Shown here piece by piece: positions 14,792 to 24,488 of a stretch of DNA of 39,997 nucleotides. Positions within the stretch are counted from its first letter, which is position 1; every line of letters begins with the position of its first letter. The DNA is taken from assembly GCA_021158525.1 (NCBI GenBank), contig JAGGUL010000104.1:1-39997 (forward strand), given 5' to 3'. Position numbers and translations under genes: made by a program. The notes beneath the pieces were generated by a model that worked only from the letters and a program-made list of their open reading frames with translations, ran no database searches and was not told the DNA's origin. This stretch comes from Candidatus Hydrothermota bacterium (GTDB lineage: Bacteria; Hydrothermota; Hydrothermia; B15-G9; DRBW01).

Positions 14792-16338
14792 CAGTCCTCA
14801 GGCCTTATGGCTATTATCCTGGGAATTCCCTGCCTCTTTATGTAGAAAATGATGGGTCTTTTCCTGCTCTTGTATTTCTTCTTAGCCTTCTTGAAATCGT
14901 CGAGAGCGTTGACCTTCACTCCCCCCACCTTGTAGATGACATCGCCTGTCCTTATCCCGGCATCGGCGGCTTTGCCCTCCAGATCGACATCCACCACGAC
15001 GACTCCGGCATCTTCCTTAATGCCAAGGGACTTGGCTCTGTCAGACCTGACATCCACCACTTTCATCCCGAGCCAGGAGACCTCCCCCTTCCCCACTTTC
15101 TCTTCCTCACTTTCCTCCTTCTTAGCTGTCACCTGTTCGCCCGGGTATTCGGCCAGTTCCAGCTTTACTTCCTTTTCCTTTCCATCTGGTTTTTTAATTT
15201 TGAGAGTCACCTCGGTTCCGGGAGGCGTCTCAGCCACCATGAGTCTGAGGGACTGAACGTCTTTGACGGGCTTCCCGTTGAACTCCACTATGAGGTCGCC
15301 GTCCTCGAGGCCCGCTTTCTCCGCGGGGGTTCCCTTCTCCACCTGCACAACGAGCGCTCCCATGGGCTTTTCAAGGCCGTAAGCTTCAGCGATATCGCCG
15401 CTCACATCCTGGATTCTGACCCCTATGTATCCCCTGACAACCTTCCCCTTCTCGATCAGCTGTCCGGCTATGTACTTCGCCAGGTTTATGGGGATCGCAA
15501 AGCCGATACCTATAAAACCTCCCGACGGGGTGGTTATGGCCGTGTTTATGCCTATTACCTCTCCCCTTATGTTGATAAGGGGACCTCCGGAGTTGCCGAA
15601 ATTGATGGCGGCGTCGGTCTGAATGAAATCCTGATAATCGGGACCCTCGGGAAGGTTGATGCCAGACCTGCCCTTCGCGCTTATCACGCCAACAGTCACC
15701 GTCCTGTCGAGACCGAAGGGATTGCCTATGGCAATGGCCCAGTCGCCCACCTCTATCTTATCTGAATCCCCGAGCTTCGCCACGGGGAGCTCCCTGTCAC
15801 TCTTTATCTTGAGCACGGCGATGTCGGTTCGGGGGTCTTTTCCCACGAGCTCCACGTTTTTTCCCTTGTACTCGCTCTTGTCCGAGAGCCTGACAATTAT
15901 CTTATCGGCCCCCTTAACCACGTGGTTGTTGGTCAGGATAAAGTATTCATCGCCCTTTCGATCGAAAATAAAGCCGGACCCCAGAACATGGGCCTTTCTC
16001 TCGGGCATGCTGAAAGGCTCAGATTCGAAAAATTTCTTAAAAAATTCTTCGAAAGGACCCTTGTACTCAAAGCGGAAGGGAGCTTCCTCTTCCCTGACTA
16101 TTCTCTCGGCGGCTATGTTGACCACAGCGGGCATCACTTCCTTTGTGACCTTGACGAAGGGAGAATGGAATCCATCGGCAGTTAAACCGGAAGGAAACTC
16201 AGATTCCGCAAATTCCTTGATTTTCTCGGAGGTCTGCGCCTGAGTTACCGGCAGAAGGCCCAACCTGGCAGTCAGGACAAGACCAGAGATCAGCCCCAAA
16301 GCAAAGAGCAACACAGCCCATTTCCAGGTCTTCCTCAT
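14791..16338 (-). CDS. htrA: Periplasmic serine protease/chaperone, Do (HtrA/DegP) family
   Basis: A 515-residue protein with an N-terminal signal or anchor helix (WAVLLFALGLISGLVLTA). The trypsin-like catalytic triad is His139 (TNNHVVKG), Asp172 (RTDIAVLK) and Ser250 (NFGNSGGPL). PDZ domains follow at about 300-390 (YIGVRIQDV onward) and 420-510 (WLGMKVVDV onward), separated by a Glu/Lys-rich linker. It degrades or refolds misfolded envelope proteins. The gene sits 15 bases after bamA, with AAGGAGGTGAGG as ribosome-binding site, so outer-membrane insertion and its quality control are made from one message. Length and layout are normal for DegP. Confidence 0.96.
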   Translation of the reverse strand: MRKTWKWAVLLFALGLISGLVLTARLGLLPVTQAQTSEKIKEFAESEFPSGLTADGFHSPFVKVTKEVMPAVVNIAAERIVREEEAPFRFEYKGPFEEFFKKFFESEPFSMPERKAHVLGSGFIFDRKGDEYFILTNNHVVKGADKIIVRLSDKSEYKGKNVELVGKDPRTDIAVLKIKSDRELPVAKLGDSDKIEVGDWAIAIGNPFGLDRTVTVGVISAKGRSGINLPEGPDYQDFIQTDAAINFGNSGGPLINIRGEVIGINTAITTPSGGFIGIGFAIPINLAKYIAGQLIEKGKVVRGYIGVRIQDVSGDIAEAYGLEKPMGALVVQVEKGTPAEKAGLEDGDLIVEFNGKPVKDVQSLRLMVAETPPGTEVTLKIKKPDGKEKEVKLELAEYPGEQVTAKKEESEEEKVGKGEVSWLGMKVVDVRSDRAKSLGIKEDAGVVVVDVDLEGKAADAGIRTGDVIYKVGGVKVNALDDFKKAKKKYKSRKRPIIFYIKRQGIPRIIAIRPED

Positions 16339-16353
16339 GAGAACCTCACCTCC

Positions 16354-18621
16354 TTAGAAGCTTGTTCCGATTTGAAACTGGGTCATCCATTTGTTCCCCA
16401 GTTTATCAAAGCCATAAGACTCATATATCCCCAGCACTCCCACCATGGGAATCTCTATGTTAAATCCCACACCTGCGCCTTTCTTATAGCTGCCGGGTTT
16501 GAAGTCGACAAATCTGTCCGCCGTGAACCCGGCGTCGAAGAACCCCACTACGTAGAAGCCCTCGGCAGGCCTGTACCTCAGCTCGAGGGTAACCGTGTTG
16601 AAAACCCGCCCGCCTATAAGGGCTCCGTTTCTATAGATCCCTATGCTCCTGTCGTCATATCCTCTAACCCCGTAGTAATCCGTTCCCCCGAGGAGAAAAC
16701 GCTTGTACAGGGGAACTTCGATGGAACTGGAGAGGCTTTCGAGGTGGCCCAACCGGGTCCTTCCGTGAAGTATGACCTTCTCACCTATCAATGGCCTGAA
16801 GGTACCTGCTTCAAGGAGCTGGCGGAAGTAATGAGCTTCTCCTCCCAGAATGCCGCCCGCCTTCTCCACGGAATAAGAAATCCTGGTCCCCTTTATGGGG
16901 TTGAATATCCTGTCCCGGGAATCATGGGTCAGGCTGAAGTTAGCCCTCGACGTGAGCTGAGGTCCCTCTCCCCAGTAGGCGAGATAGTTCTCCAGTTCTG
17001 CCGAGACATCCTTCAGCTCGACTTTTTCCAGAGTATAGCCCAGGGAAAGGTGCCAGTAGTCGTTCCAGAGCCTCTTCGAATAGAAAATCGACCCTCCCTT
17101 CTGTATCTCTTTATATTCCGGATAATAGTGGCCGAGGTTGTGAACGTCGAAGCCCAGTGACTGAGGCTTCCCGAAAAGCCAGGGCTCGGTGAAGGCAAAC
17201 CTGAAATTCCTCACCTTCTTGCCGAAATCCACCGTGATGTTCACCGACTGCCCCCTGCCGAACATGTTGGGCTGGTTAAAATTGAGGTTCCCAAAAAAGC
17301 CTTCTGCCTGAGAGTAGCTGACTCCTCCGCCTATCTGCCCGGTGCTCTTCTCCTCAACGTGAAAAACCAGGTCGACAAAACTGGTGTCCTCCGTCTGGCG
17401 AAAGTTAACCCCCACGTTGCCGAAATAATTGAGATACATCAGGTCTCTCTGGCTCTTGATCAGTTTCCCGGTCGAAAAATATTCGCCCGGATATATATCC
17501 AGCTCCCTCCTGATGACCGATTCCCTGGTCTTCGTGTTTCCGGCTATGTCTATCAGCCTCACCTTCACGCGGTTCCCCTCATAGATTCTGAATTCGATGT
17601 CGACGATCGAGTCCTCTCTGACCTTTTCAAGCGGCACCGCATGAGCATAAATGTAGCCCGAATCGCCATAGAGGACCTGTATCGCGGTGAGAGCTCGCTC
17701 CAACCTGGTCTGACTGTGAGCCTGAGGGTCCCAGCTTTCTCCCTTGTATATCAGGGTTATGGCTTCCCAGAGCCCCGGTTTCTCCTCAACGAGGACCACT
17801 TTTTCGGCGAGAAAGTCGTCGGAATAAACAGTGTTGCCCTCAAAAGAAACTTCTCCGAATACATACCTCGGCCCCTCCTCGATTTTGACGTAGAGGTAGA
17901 TCCCGTCATCCCTGTATTCCACGCCGCTGGAATCGATCCTGGCCTCGGGATGACCGTGGTCGGCGTAATAACGCACTATCCTGTCCAGGTCCTCTTCCCA
18001 CTGATCCGGGTCAAACTTCCCGCTTCGGAGGAAGGACTTTTCTTTGTTTTTCATTATCGATTTTATCTTCTTCGTGCTCACCGCCCTGTTTCCCTCCACG
18101 ATTATCTTCTTTATCAGGAACTTCCTGTTCTCGTGAATATCGAGCGTGAGTATCGCCTCACCGTTTTTATCGGGCTCCGAGAAGCGATAATCGACACTAA
18201 CTTTAAGATACCCCTTCCTCCTGTAAAGTTCCTTTATCTTATGTTTCGCCCTGAAAAGGTTGTAGTCGGAGAGGGGCGTGCCCGGCGGAAGGTCGAGGCT
18301 GTCCCTGAGTTCTCCCGTTCCGATCTTCTTGTTCCCCTTTATGACCAGTTTCTTGAGGCGCGGGTTCTCATGCAATTTCACGATGAGCTTAAGGGAAGAA
18401 TCGGGATTATATCTGCCGTAAACCCGAACGCTGTCGAAATACTCCGATCCCATGAGGGATTTGATGGCGTTGCGGATCGAGAGGGCAGAGACCTCTTCTC
18501 TGCCGGAGAGGCCCATGCGGAAGACGACAAAATCGGGCGAAGACCACCTTAATCCCTGAACTTCTATACCGGAGATGTTTATCCCGCCTGATAGGAGAAA
18601 GAACAGGATGAGATGGGTCAA
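16354..18621 (-). CDS. bamA: Outer membrane assembly factor BamA (Omp85)
   Basis: A 755-residue Omp85 protein that inserts beta-barrel proteins into the outer membrane. A short signal peptide (LILFFLLSGG) is followed by about five POTRA domains (GIEVQG, KLVIKGNKKIGTGEL, IKKIIVEGNRAVSTKKI, FGEVSFEGNTVYSDDF, RLIDIAGNTKTRESVI), then a 16-strand-type barrel. The lid-loop motif GVRGYDD lies near residue 655 and the C-terminus ends in Phe (QIGTSF), as expected for an outer-membrane barrel. The start is TTG at 18621, supported by GGAGG exactly six bases upstream, formed by the last codons of clpC, whose stop is three bases upstream. Its presence shows the cell is diderm. Confidence 0.95.
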   Translation of the reverse strand: MTHLILFFLLSGGINISGIEVQGLRWSSPDFVVFRMGLSGREEVSALSIRNAIKSLMGSEYFDSVRVYGRYNPDSSLKLIVKLHENPRLKKLVIKGNKKIGTGELRDSLDLPPGTPLSDYNLFRAKHKIKELYRRKGYLKVSVDYRFSEPDKNGEAILTLDIHENRKFLIKKIIVEGNRAVSTKKIKSIMKNKEKSFLRSGKFDPDQWEEDLDRIVRYYADHGHPEARIDSSGVEYRDDGIYLYVKIEEGPRYVFGEVSFEGNTVYSDDFLAEKVVLVEEKPGLWEAITLIYKGESWDPQAHSQTRLERALTAIQVLYGDSGYIYAHAVPLEKVREDSIVDIEFRIYEGNRVKVRLIDIAGNTKTRESVIRRELDIYPGEYFSTGKLIKSQRDLMYLNYFGNVGVNFRQTEDTSFVDLVFHVEEKSTGQIGGGVSYSQAEGFFGNLNFNQPNMFGRGQSVNITVDFGKKVRNFRFAFTEPWLFGKPQSLGFDVHNLGHYYPEYKEIQKGGSIFYSKRLWNDYWHLSLGYTLEKVELKDVSAELENYLAYWGEGPQLTSRANFSLTHDSRDRIFNPIKGTRISYSVEKAGGILGGEAHYFRQLLEAGTFRPLIGEKVILHGRTRLGHLESLSSSIEVPLYKRFLLGGTDYYGVRGYDDRSIGIYRNGALIGGRVFNTVTLELRYRPAEGFYVVGFFDAGFTADRFVDFKPGSYKKGAGVGFNIEIPMVGVLGIYESYGFDKLGNKWMTQFQIGTSF

Positions 18622-18623
18622 CC

Positions 18624-21071
18624 TCAGCCTCCGGCAGAGCTCTCCACGACAGTTTCCTCGGACTTAAATTTTATCCTGTCCTTCTCGAGAAGAACGATCA
18701 CTTTCTCCCCCTCTTTGATGTCGCCCCTGAGAATCGCCTCGGAAAGCGGCTCCTCCAGTTCCTTCCTGATTACCCTCCTCAACGGCCTCGCGCCGTATTC
18801 GGGATCATAACCCATCTCCACCAGCTTTTCCTTGGCCTCTGGCGTCAGCTCGAGTTCAATGGACTTCTCGGCGAGCCTCTTCCTGAGGTCGCGCAGCATG
18901 ATCTCGATGATCTGGCCGATCTGCTTTTTCTCGAGAGGCCTGAATATGATAACCTCGTCGATCCTGTTCAAAAATTCGGGAGGCGCTATCTTCTTGAGCT
19001 CAGCGTGGAGGAAGTCCTTCATCTTCTCGTAATCCTGAAGGTTCTCCTCGCTGCTCTTGAAGCCCACTCCCTTGGCCCTCTTGATGAATTTGGTTCCTAT
19101 ATTGGAAGTGAGTATTATAACGGTGTTCCTGAAACTCACTTTCCTTCCAAAGCTGTCGGTCAAAACTCCTTCCTCCAGGATCTGGAGGAGGATATGAAAG
19201 ACATCGGGATGGGCCTTCTCAAATTCGTCAAAAAGCACGACCGAATAGGGTTTTCTCCTGACCTTTTCGGTGAGCTGCCCCCCTTCCTCGTAGCCGACAT
19301 AACCGGGAGGCGCTCCGATGAGTTTAGACACGTTGAACCTCTCCATGTACTCGGACATGTCGAGCTCCACGAGGGCCTCCTCGTCGCCGAAGAGGAATTC
19401 GGCGAGAGCTTTCGCCAGCTCGGTCTTCCCCACGCCGGTGGGACCGAGGAATATGAAAGAACCGATGGGTCTCCGCGGGTCCTTTATGCCCGCCCGAGAA
19501 CGGCGAATGGCCTTGGAAACTGCCTCGATCGCCTCCCTCTGTCCCACGACCCTTTTCTCGAGCTCCTCTTCCATCTTCAGCAATTTCGCCTGCTCCCTCT
19601 CCTCGAGGCGGAAAAGCGGGATGCCCGTCCATCTTGAGACGACCTCCGCCACCTGCTCAGCAGTGACGGTCAGCCCATCGTCCTTCGCCTGCAACATCCT
19701 CTTTCTCTCCGCTATCTTCCTCTCAAGCTCCTTCTCTCTGTCTCTATATTTGGCCGCTTTCTCGAATTCCTGCTTTGAGATGGCCTCCTCTTTAAGTTCC
19801 CTGACCCTCTCGAGCTCAACCTTCTGCTGCTCGAGGATCTCGTCGGAGGCCGAGGAGCTCAATTTCACCTTGGCGCCCGCCTCATCAAGGACATCGATGG
19901 CCTTATCGGGAAGATACCTGTCAGCAATGTACCTGTCGGCGAGCTTCGCCGCAGCTTCGATGGCGTCGTCGGTGTACTTGACGCCGTGGAATATCTCGTA
20001 TTTCTCCTTGAGCCCCCTGAGGATCTCTATGGTCTCATCCACCGTGGGGGGATCGACCATCACGGGCTGGAACCTCCTCTCCAGGGCACCGTCTTTCTCT
20101 ATGTGCTTTCTGTACTCTTCCAGCGTGGTAGCGCCGATGACGTGGATGAGGCCGCGCGCCAGTGCGGGTTTCAAGATATTAGATGCATCAATGGCACCTT
20201 CGGCCGCACCAGCCCCTATCACGGTATGAAGCTCATCTATGAAAAGTATGACATCCGGCGATTTGGAGGCCTCCGTGACTATTGCCTTAAGCCTCTCCTC
20301 GAACTGGCCTCTGTATTTTGTGCCCGCCACGACCGCGGCCAGATCCAGGGCCAGAATCCTCTTGTCGAGAAGAGCATCGGGGACCTTGCCCTCGACGATC
20401 CTCTGGGCCAGACCTTCCACAATGGCCGTCTTGCCCACTCCGGGCTCCCCGATGAGAACCGGGTTGTTCTTCTTCCTCCTCGAAAGTATCTGAATGACCC
20501 TCTCTATTTCCCTCTCGCGACCTATCACCGGATCGAGCTTGTTCTCCCTGGCCATCTGGGTCAGGTCTATTGAGAAGTTCTCGAGGGTCCTGGTCTGGCT
20601 TTTGGTGCTCTTGGCCGGTGCTCCCTCGGGCTTCCCGAGGAGCCTCAAAGCCTCCTCCCTGACCATTTCAAGTTCTATCCCCAGGTTCATGAGGATCTGG
20701 GCAGCGATCCCCTTCCGTTCCCTGAGGATACCGAGGAGAATGTGCTCAGTCCCTATGTAATTGTGCCCCAGCCTCTTTGACTCTTCAAAGGCGTAATTCA
20801 TCGCCCTTCGGGCAGAGGCATTCAGGGGGATCTCACCGACAGAAATGGGTCCCCTGCCTGGAGGCACTGCTTCCTCCACAGCCTGTCGAAGTTCTGACAG
20901 GTCCAGGCCAAGATTGGTAAGCACCATAGCGGCTACTCCCTCGCCGATGCGGGAGAGCCCGAGGAGAAGGTGCTCCGTACCGATATAGTTATGGAGCAGC
21001 CTGATGGCCTCCTCGCGGGCGAGGTAAAGCACCCTCTTGGCCCTTTCAGTGAACCTGTCGTTTAAGAACAC
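18624..21071 (-). CDS. clpC: ATP-dependent Clp protease ATP-binding subunit ClpC
   Basis: An 815-residue Hsp100 unfoldase. Two N-terminal Clp repeats ([12 protein letters not shown] and [12 protein letters not shown], about residues 28 and 104) precede AAA module 1 (Walker A GEPGVGKT at 208-215). A UVR-type middle region ([21 protein letters not shown]) follows, then AAA module 2 (Walker A GPTGVGKT near 542-549) and the small C-terminal domain with ARPLRRVI. With ClpP it degrades cytosolic proteins. The start is GTG behind GGGAGGTGAT. There is no ctsR/mcsAB neighbour as in Firmicutes; instead it lies between a TPR membrane protein and bamA. Confidence 0.96.
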   Translation of the reverse strand: MFLNDRFTERAKRVLYLAREEAIRLLHNYIGTEHLLLGLSRIGEGVAAMVLTNLGLDLSELRQAVEEAVPPGRGPISVGEIPLNASARRAMNYAFEESKRLGHNYIGTEHILLGILRERKGIAAQILMNLGIELEMVREEALRLLGKPEGAPAKSTKSQTRTLENFSIDLTQMARENKLDPVIGREREIERVIQILSRRKKNNPVLIGEPGVGKTAIVEGLAQRIVEGKVPDALLDKRILALDLAAVVAGTKYRGQFEERLKAIVTEASKSPDVILFIDELHTVIGAGAAEGAIDASNILKPALARGLIHVIGATTLEEYRKHIEKDGALERRFQPVMVDPPTVDETIEILRGLKEKYEIFHGVKYTDDAIEAAAKLADRYIADRYLPDKAIDVLDEAGAKVKLSSSASDEILEQQKVELERVRELKEEAISKQEFEKAAKYRDREKELERKIAERKRMLQAKDDGLTVTAEQVAEVVSRWTGIPLFRLEEREQAKLLKMEEELEKRVVGQREAIEAVSKAIRRSRAGIKDPRRPIGSFIFLGPTGVGKTELAKALAEFLFGDEEALVELDMSEYMERFNVSKLIGAPPGYVGYEEGGQLTEKVRRKPYSVVLFDEFEKAHPDVFHILLQILEEGVLTDSFGRKVSFRNTVIILTSNIGTKFIKRAKGVGFKSSEENLQDYEKMKDFLHAELKKIAPPEFLNRIDEVIIFRPLEKKQIGQIIEIMLRDLRKRLAEKSIELELTPEAKEKLVEMGYDPEYGARPLRRVIRKELEEPLSEAILRGDIKEGEKVIVLLEKDRIKFKSEETVVESSAGG

Positions 21072-21092
21072 AGAATCACCTCCCTTGTCCTG

Positions 21093-21773
21093 CTATCTGG
21101 CGCTAATCGCGCCTTTTAAAAACTTCATCTCCCCTCTCACGTCTCCGTAAAGAGGGTTATCTTTATATTTCTGTTCGAATTCCTCCAAAAAATCAAGGGC
21201 CTTTTTGTAGTCCCCCGCCGCTTCGGCTGCGAGAGCGGCCTTATAGAGATAAATTGCCTTCTGGCTCTCGAAGGGAGCCAGTTCCTTCGCCCGCAAATAA
21301 TTCTGCACAGCTTTCTGTGGATCTCCTTTGCTCAGCGCGATCGAACCGAGCGCAGCATAGGCGCCCGATTCCATAAGGGGATCGTGGGGCTTGGACTTGA
21401 GAAATCGCTCGTAATATCTTTCAGCCTCGTCCATGTTTCCCTGACGCAGGCTGAAGTCTCCCAGGTAGTAAAGGGACCTCTTGCCCTCGATTTTGTTCGA
21501 AGCCGTCTGAGCCAGGTTTCTGAATATCTCCACCGAATTCGCCGTGTCCCCGCTCATGTAGAGTGAGACCGCCTGAATGTAGCTGAGCCTGACCTGGGGA
21601 GGAGCCGCACCGCCGGAGGAGAAAAAGAAGTAACCTGCGACGAAAGCAGCCACCACGATGACGAATCCCCACATCACCTTCTCGCGGTCCTTCACCACGT
21701 AGTTCATCACCCTCGTGATGAACTCAAGAATCGGATCCTTCCGCAGTTCTTCCTTCGTAACTTTTCCTCGCAT
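21093..21773 (-). CDS. TPR-repeat membrane-anchored protein (YfgM-like)
   Basis: A 226-residue protein from ATG 21773. The frame opens further upstream, but the promoter at 21792-21820 and the AAGGAG ribosome-binding site fix the start here. The N-terminus is cytoplasmic (about 35 residues), then one membrane helix (WGFVIVVAAFVAGYFFF, about 37-53), then a periplasmic TPR solenoid (YIQAVSLYMSGDTANSVEIF, SLYYLGDFSLRQGNMDEAERYYERFL, GSIALSKGDPQKAVQNYLRAKEL, ALAAEAAGDYKKALDFLEEF). Layout and size match YfgM/Bam-associated TPR anchors, which act in periplasmic chaperone networks. As first gene of the clpC-bamA-htrA operon it fits a role in outer-membrane protein biogenesis; this is inference. Confidence 0.82.
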   Translation of the reverse strand: MRGKVTKEELRKDPILEFITRVMNYVVKDREKVMWGFVIVVAAFVAGYFFFSSGGAAPPQVRLSYIQAVSLYMSGDTANSVEIFRNLAQTASNKIEGKRSLYYLGDFSLRQGNMDEAERYYERFLKSKPHDPLMESGAYAALGSIALSKGDPQKAVQNYLRAKELAPFESQKAIYLYKAALAAEAAGDYKKALDFLEEFEQKYKDNPLYGDVRGEMKFLKGAISAR

Positions 21774-21791
21774 AGCGCTCCTTTTCAAGAA

Positions 21792-21820
21792 ATTATATCC
21801 GCGTATCGGCTTCCTGTCAA
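21792..21820 (-). promoter_or_regulatory. Perfect-consensus sigma70 promoter of the clpC-bamA-htrA operon
   Basis: Minus-strand TTGACA (21820-21815), exactly 17 bases, TATAAT (21797-21792): all twelve consensus positions match. Start near 21785 leaves a 12-nt leader with AAGGAG before ATG 21773. No CIRCE- or CtsR-like operator is visible next to it, so high constitutive expression is the simplest reading. Confidence 0.88.
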
Positions 21821-21855
21821 GGTAAGAAGGCGTTTTCCCTTTGAGTTTTAGCATC

Positions 21856-21884
21856 TTGACAGGGAAAGCCGGTCAAGATAAAAT
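21856..21884 (+). promoter_or_regulatory. Promoter of the mutS-mreBCD-PBP2-rodA run
   Basis: TTGACA (21856-21861), 17 bases, TAAAAT (21879-21884), start near 21891, 39 nt before the mutS GTG. It is divergent from the clpC operon promoter, with the two -35 boxes 35 bases apart. Confidence 0.82.
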
Positions 21885-21929
21885 TTCAAGGTCTTATCTT
21901 AACAGCTGTGACAAATAGAGAACATTCAC

Positions 21930-24488
21930 GTGAGAAAAAAAACCGCAACTCCAAAAAGAGGGGGAGATGCTATATCCCCGATTTTGAAGCAATACCTGGA
22001 GGTAAAAGCACGGCACCCCGACGAGCTTCTCTTTTTCAGGATGGGGGACTTCTACGAGCTCTTCTTTGAGGACGCCGAAAAGGCTTCCAGAGTCCTGGAC
22101 ATCACCCTCACTTCGAAACCCATGGGCAAGGGACACAGGGTTCCCCTCGCTGGCATACCTGTAAAAGCAGCCGAGAGCTACCTCGCCAGGCTTCTAAAGG
22201 CGGGGTACAGGGTGGCCATATGCGAGCAGACGGGCGAGGGTAAAGGGCTTATGAAGAGAGAAGTGGTTGAAGTGATAACTCCCGGCACGGTCTTTTCTCC
22301 CTCGCTTCTATCGGCGGACAGGCACAATTATCTCGGAGCATTGCTCGAAAAAGGAGGGACTCTTTTCGCTGCCCTCTGCGACCTCACCACCGGCGATTTC
22401 TTCGTTCTCGAAGCTGACAGGGAAAGAGCCCTCGAAGAGCTCAGAAAAAGGGGAGTGGCCGAGGTGCTTTTCCCTGAGGACATGGAGCCTCCCGAGGGCC
22501 CCTGGTCGCCGACCCCCTATCCATCCCTCTATTTCGAGCCCGACTTCGCCGAGGATGTCCTCAAGCGTTTCTTCGGCGTCTTGAACCTGGAGGGGTTCGG
22601 CTTGAAAAGCAGGGAAAGAGCTGTAGGCGCTGCCGGCGCCCTGTTACATTACCTCAAGGGAAAGAAGGAGGGCATGCTGGGCCACCTCAAGGGCCTCCGT
22701 AAGCTAAACCTGCTTTCCAGGATGTACCTGGACAGCAAGACTATACGAAATTTAGAGCTCGTGGAGAAGATACGGCCTGAAGAGGGAAGCACCCTCAGGG
22801 ATGTCATAAACAGGACGAAAACTCCCATGGGCGCTCGGAAACTCACCGAATCTATAATCTCGCCCATGACCGATAAGAAACAGATAATATCGCGGCTGAA
22901 CAGGGTCGAAGCGCTGGTAGAAAACGAGAGAAATCTGAAGGAAATCACTGAATTTCTGAAAGGAATAAAAGACCTGGAGAGGATGACCGCCAGGATCGCC
23001 GCCGGAAGGTCTTCCCCCCCAGAGTTCGTTCGCCTCGCCTCTTCGCTCGAGAAACTGCCTTCCCTCAGGGAAAGGCTCATCGGCATAGATGCCCTCCGGG
23101 ATCTTGCCGAGGAGCTTCCAGACCTCAATGAGCTGGCAGAAAATATAAGGAATGTCATCGTGGACGATCCTCCAGCAACCGCAGACCAGGGCGGCTTCGT
23201 GAGAGAAGGGGTCGACCCAGAGCTCGATGAGCTGAGGGAGCTGGCCCTGGGAGGGAAGTCGAGGATCCTCGAGATCGAGAGGAAAGAAAGGGAGAAAACG
23301 GGCATACCTACTTTGAAAGTGGGTTACAACACCGTATTCGGCTATTACATCGAGGTGACAAAGGCCCACCTGAGCAAGGTTCCTGCCCATTACATAAGGA
23401 AACAGACACTCACCTCGGCCGAGAGGTTCATCACCGAGGAACTGAAAAACCTGGAAAACCTCATCCTCGGTGCCGAGGAGAAGGCAGTAGCGAGGGAAAA
23501 GGAGCACCTCGAGAGGCTGCGAGAGATGGTGAGGCTCCGGGCAGGGGAAATCAAAAAAGCAGCCGATACGGTGGGGGAAATCGACCTCGTGGCGAGCTTT
23601 GCCGAAACTGCCATAAAAAACAGATACGTCAAACCCATCATCCGCGACGATGAGGCGCTCGTGATCAGAGGCGGAAGGCACCCTGTCGTGGAGGTCCTCC
23701 AGGAGGAGCCCTTCGTCCCAAACGACACCTACATGGACACGGATGACAACAGGGTTCTCATCATAACGGGACCCAACATGGCGGGCAAATCCACTTATCT
23801 AAGGCAGGTAGCCCTGATCGTGATAATGGCCCAGATGGGGTCCTTCGTCCCCGCCGACGAGGCCGAGATAGGGATCGTCGACAGGGTGTTCACCAGGATC
23901 GGCGCCTCCGATGACCTCTCCCGCGGCGTGTCAACTTTCATGGCCGAGATGATCGAGACCTCCCAGATACTCACCAACGCCACGGGAAAGAGCCTCATCA
24001 TTCTCGATGAAGTCGGAAGGGGGACCTCCACCTATGACGGGCTCGCCATAGCCTGGTCCGTCATAGAATACATCAACGAGAAAGTAGGGGCAAAAACGCT
24101 CTTCGCCACCCATTACCATGAGCTGGCTGAACTCGGCAGGAGGTTAAGAGGTATCAAAAACTATACGGTTTCCGTCAGAGAATGGGGAGATGAGGTCATA
24201 TTTTTGAGAAAGGTCGTTCCCGGCGAGACCGACAGAAGTTACGGCATCCATGTCGCTAAACTGGCTGGACTTCCGCGGGAGGTTATTGACAGGGCAAAGG
24301 AAATCCTGGAAATAATAGAACGTCGAAATGCCATAAAGGCCACATTCAGGCCGGACAGGGTGCAGCTGTCCCTCTTCGGGGGCGAAGACCCCTTGAGAAA
24401 AAGGCTAAAAGAGCTTAAGCTTGATGAAATCACTCCGAAGGAGGCGCTTGACCTCCTTTACAATTTGAAGGAGGAACTCGAAAAATGA
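21930..24488 (+). CDS. mutS: DNA mismatch repair protein MutS
   Basis: An 852-residue MutS that recognises mismatches. The N-terminal mismatch-reading motif is present as FFRMGDFYELF (F-x-E is FYE), followed by connector, lever, clamp and ATPase domains. Walker A GPNMAGKST is near residues 614-622, with DLSRGVSTFMAEM, the Walker B region SLIILDEVGRGTSTYDG and ATHYHEL. Near the C-terminus, QLSLF (in RVQLSLFGGED) is a textbook beta-clamp-binding pentapeptide. The start is GTG; I see no strong Shine-Dalgarno sequence in the 39-nt leader. Its TGA overlaps the mreB ATG (ATGA), so repair and cell-shape genes are translationally coupled. Confidence 0.97.
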   Translation: MRKKTATPKRGGDAISPILKQYLEVKARHPDELLFFRMGDFYELFFEDAEKASRVLDITLTSKPMGKGHRVPLAGIPVKAAESYLARLLKAGYRVAICEQTGEGKGLMKREVVEVITPGTVFSPSLLSADRHNYLGALLEKGGTLFAALCDLTTGDFFVLEADRERALEELRKRGVAEVLFPEDMEPPEGPWSPTPYPSLYFEPDFAEDVLKRFFGVLNLEGFGLKSRERAVGAAGALLHYLKGKKEGMLGHLKGLRKLNLLSRMYLDSKTIRNLELVEKIRPEEGSTLRDVINRTKTPMGARKLTESIISPMTDKKQIISRLNRVEALVENERNLKEITEFLKGIKDLERMTARIAAGRSSPPEFVRLASSLEKLPSLRERLIGIDALRDLAEELPDLNELAENIRNVIVDDPPATADQGGFVREGVDPELDELRELALGGKSRILEIERKEREKTGIPTLKVGYNTVFGYYIEVTKAHLSKVPAHYIRKQTLTSAERFITEELKNLENLILGAEEKAVAREKEHLERLREMVRLRAGEIKKAADTVGEIDLVASFAETAIKNRYVKPIIRDDEALVIRGGRHPVVEVLQEEPFVPNDTYMDTDDNRVLIITGPNMAGKSTYLRQVALIVIMAQMGSFVPADEAEIGIVDRVFTRIGASDDLSRGVSTFMAEMIETSQILTNATGKSLIILDEVGRGTSTYDGLAIAWSVIEYINEKVGAKTLFATHYHELAELGRRLRGIKNYTVSVREWGDEVIFLRKVVPGETDRSYGIHVAKLAGLPREVIDRAKEILEIIERRNAIKATFRPDRVQLSLFGGEDPLRKRLKELKLDEITPKEALDLLYNLKEELEK

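Noticed and set aside
17359-18552. 397-codon open frame on the + strand inside bamA
   Set aside because: It is antisense to strongly conserved POTRA domains; high GC at third positions of bamA keeps the opposite frame open.
19318-20229. 303-codon Ser/Leu-rich frame on the + strand inside clpC
   Set aside because: Antisense shadow of the ClpC ATPase modules; low-complexity Ser-rich product and no ribosome-binding site.
21774-21854. Longer N-terminus for the TPR protein (start at 21854)
   Set aside because: The perfect promoter at 21792-21820 lies inside that extension and AAGGAG precedes ATG 21773.
22752-23681. 309-codon frame on the - strand inside mutS
   Set aside because: Antisense to conserved MutS domains; no homologous look and no regulatory signals.
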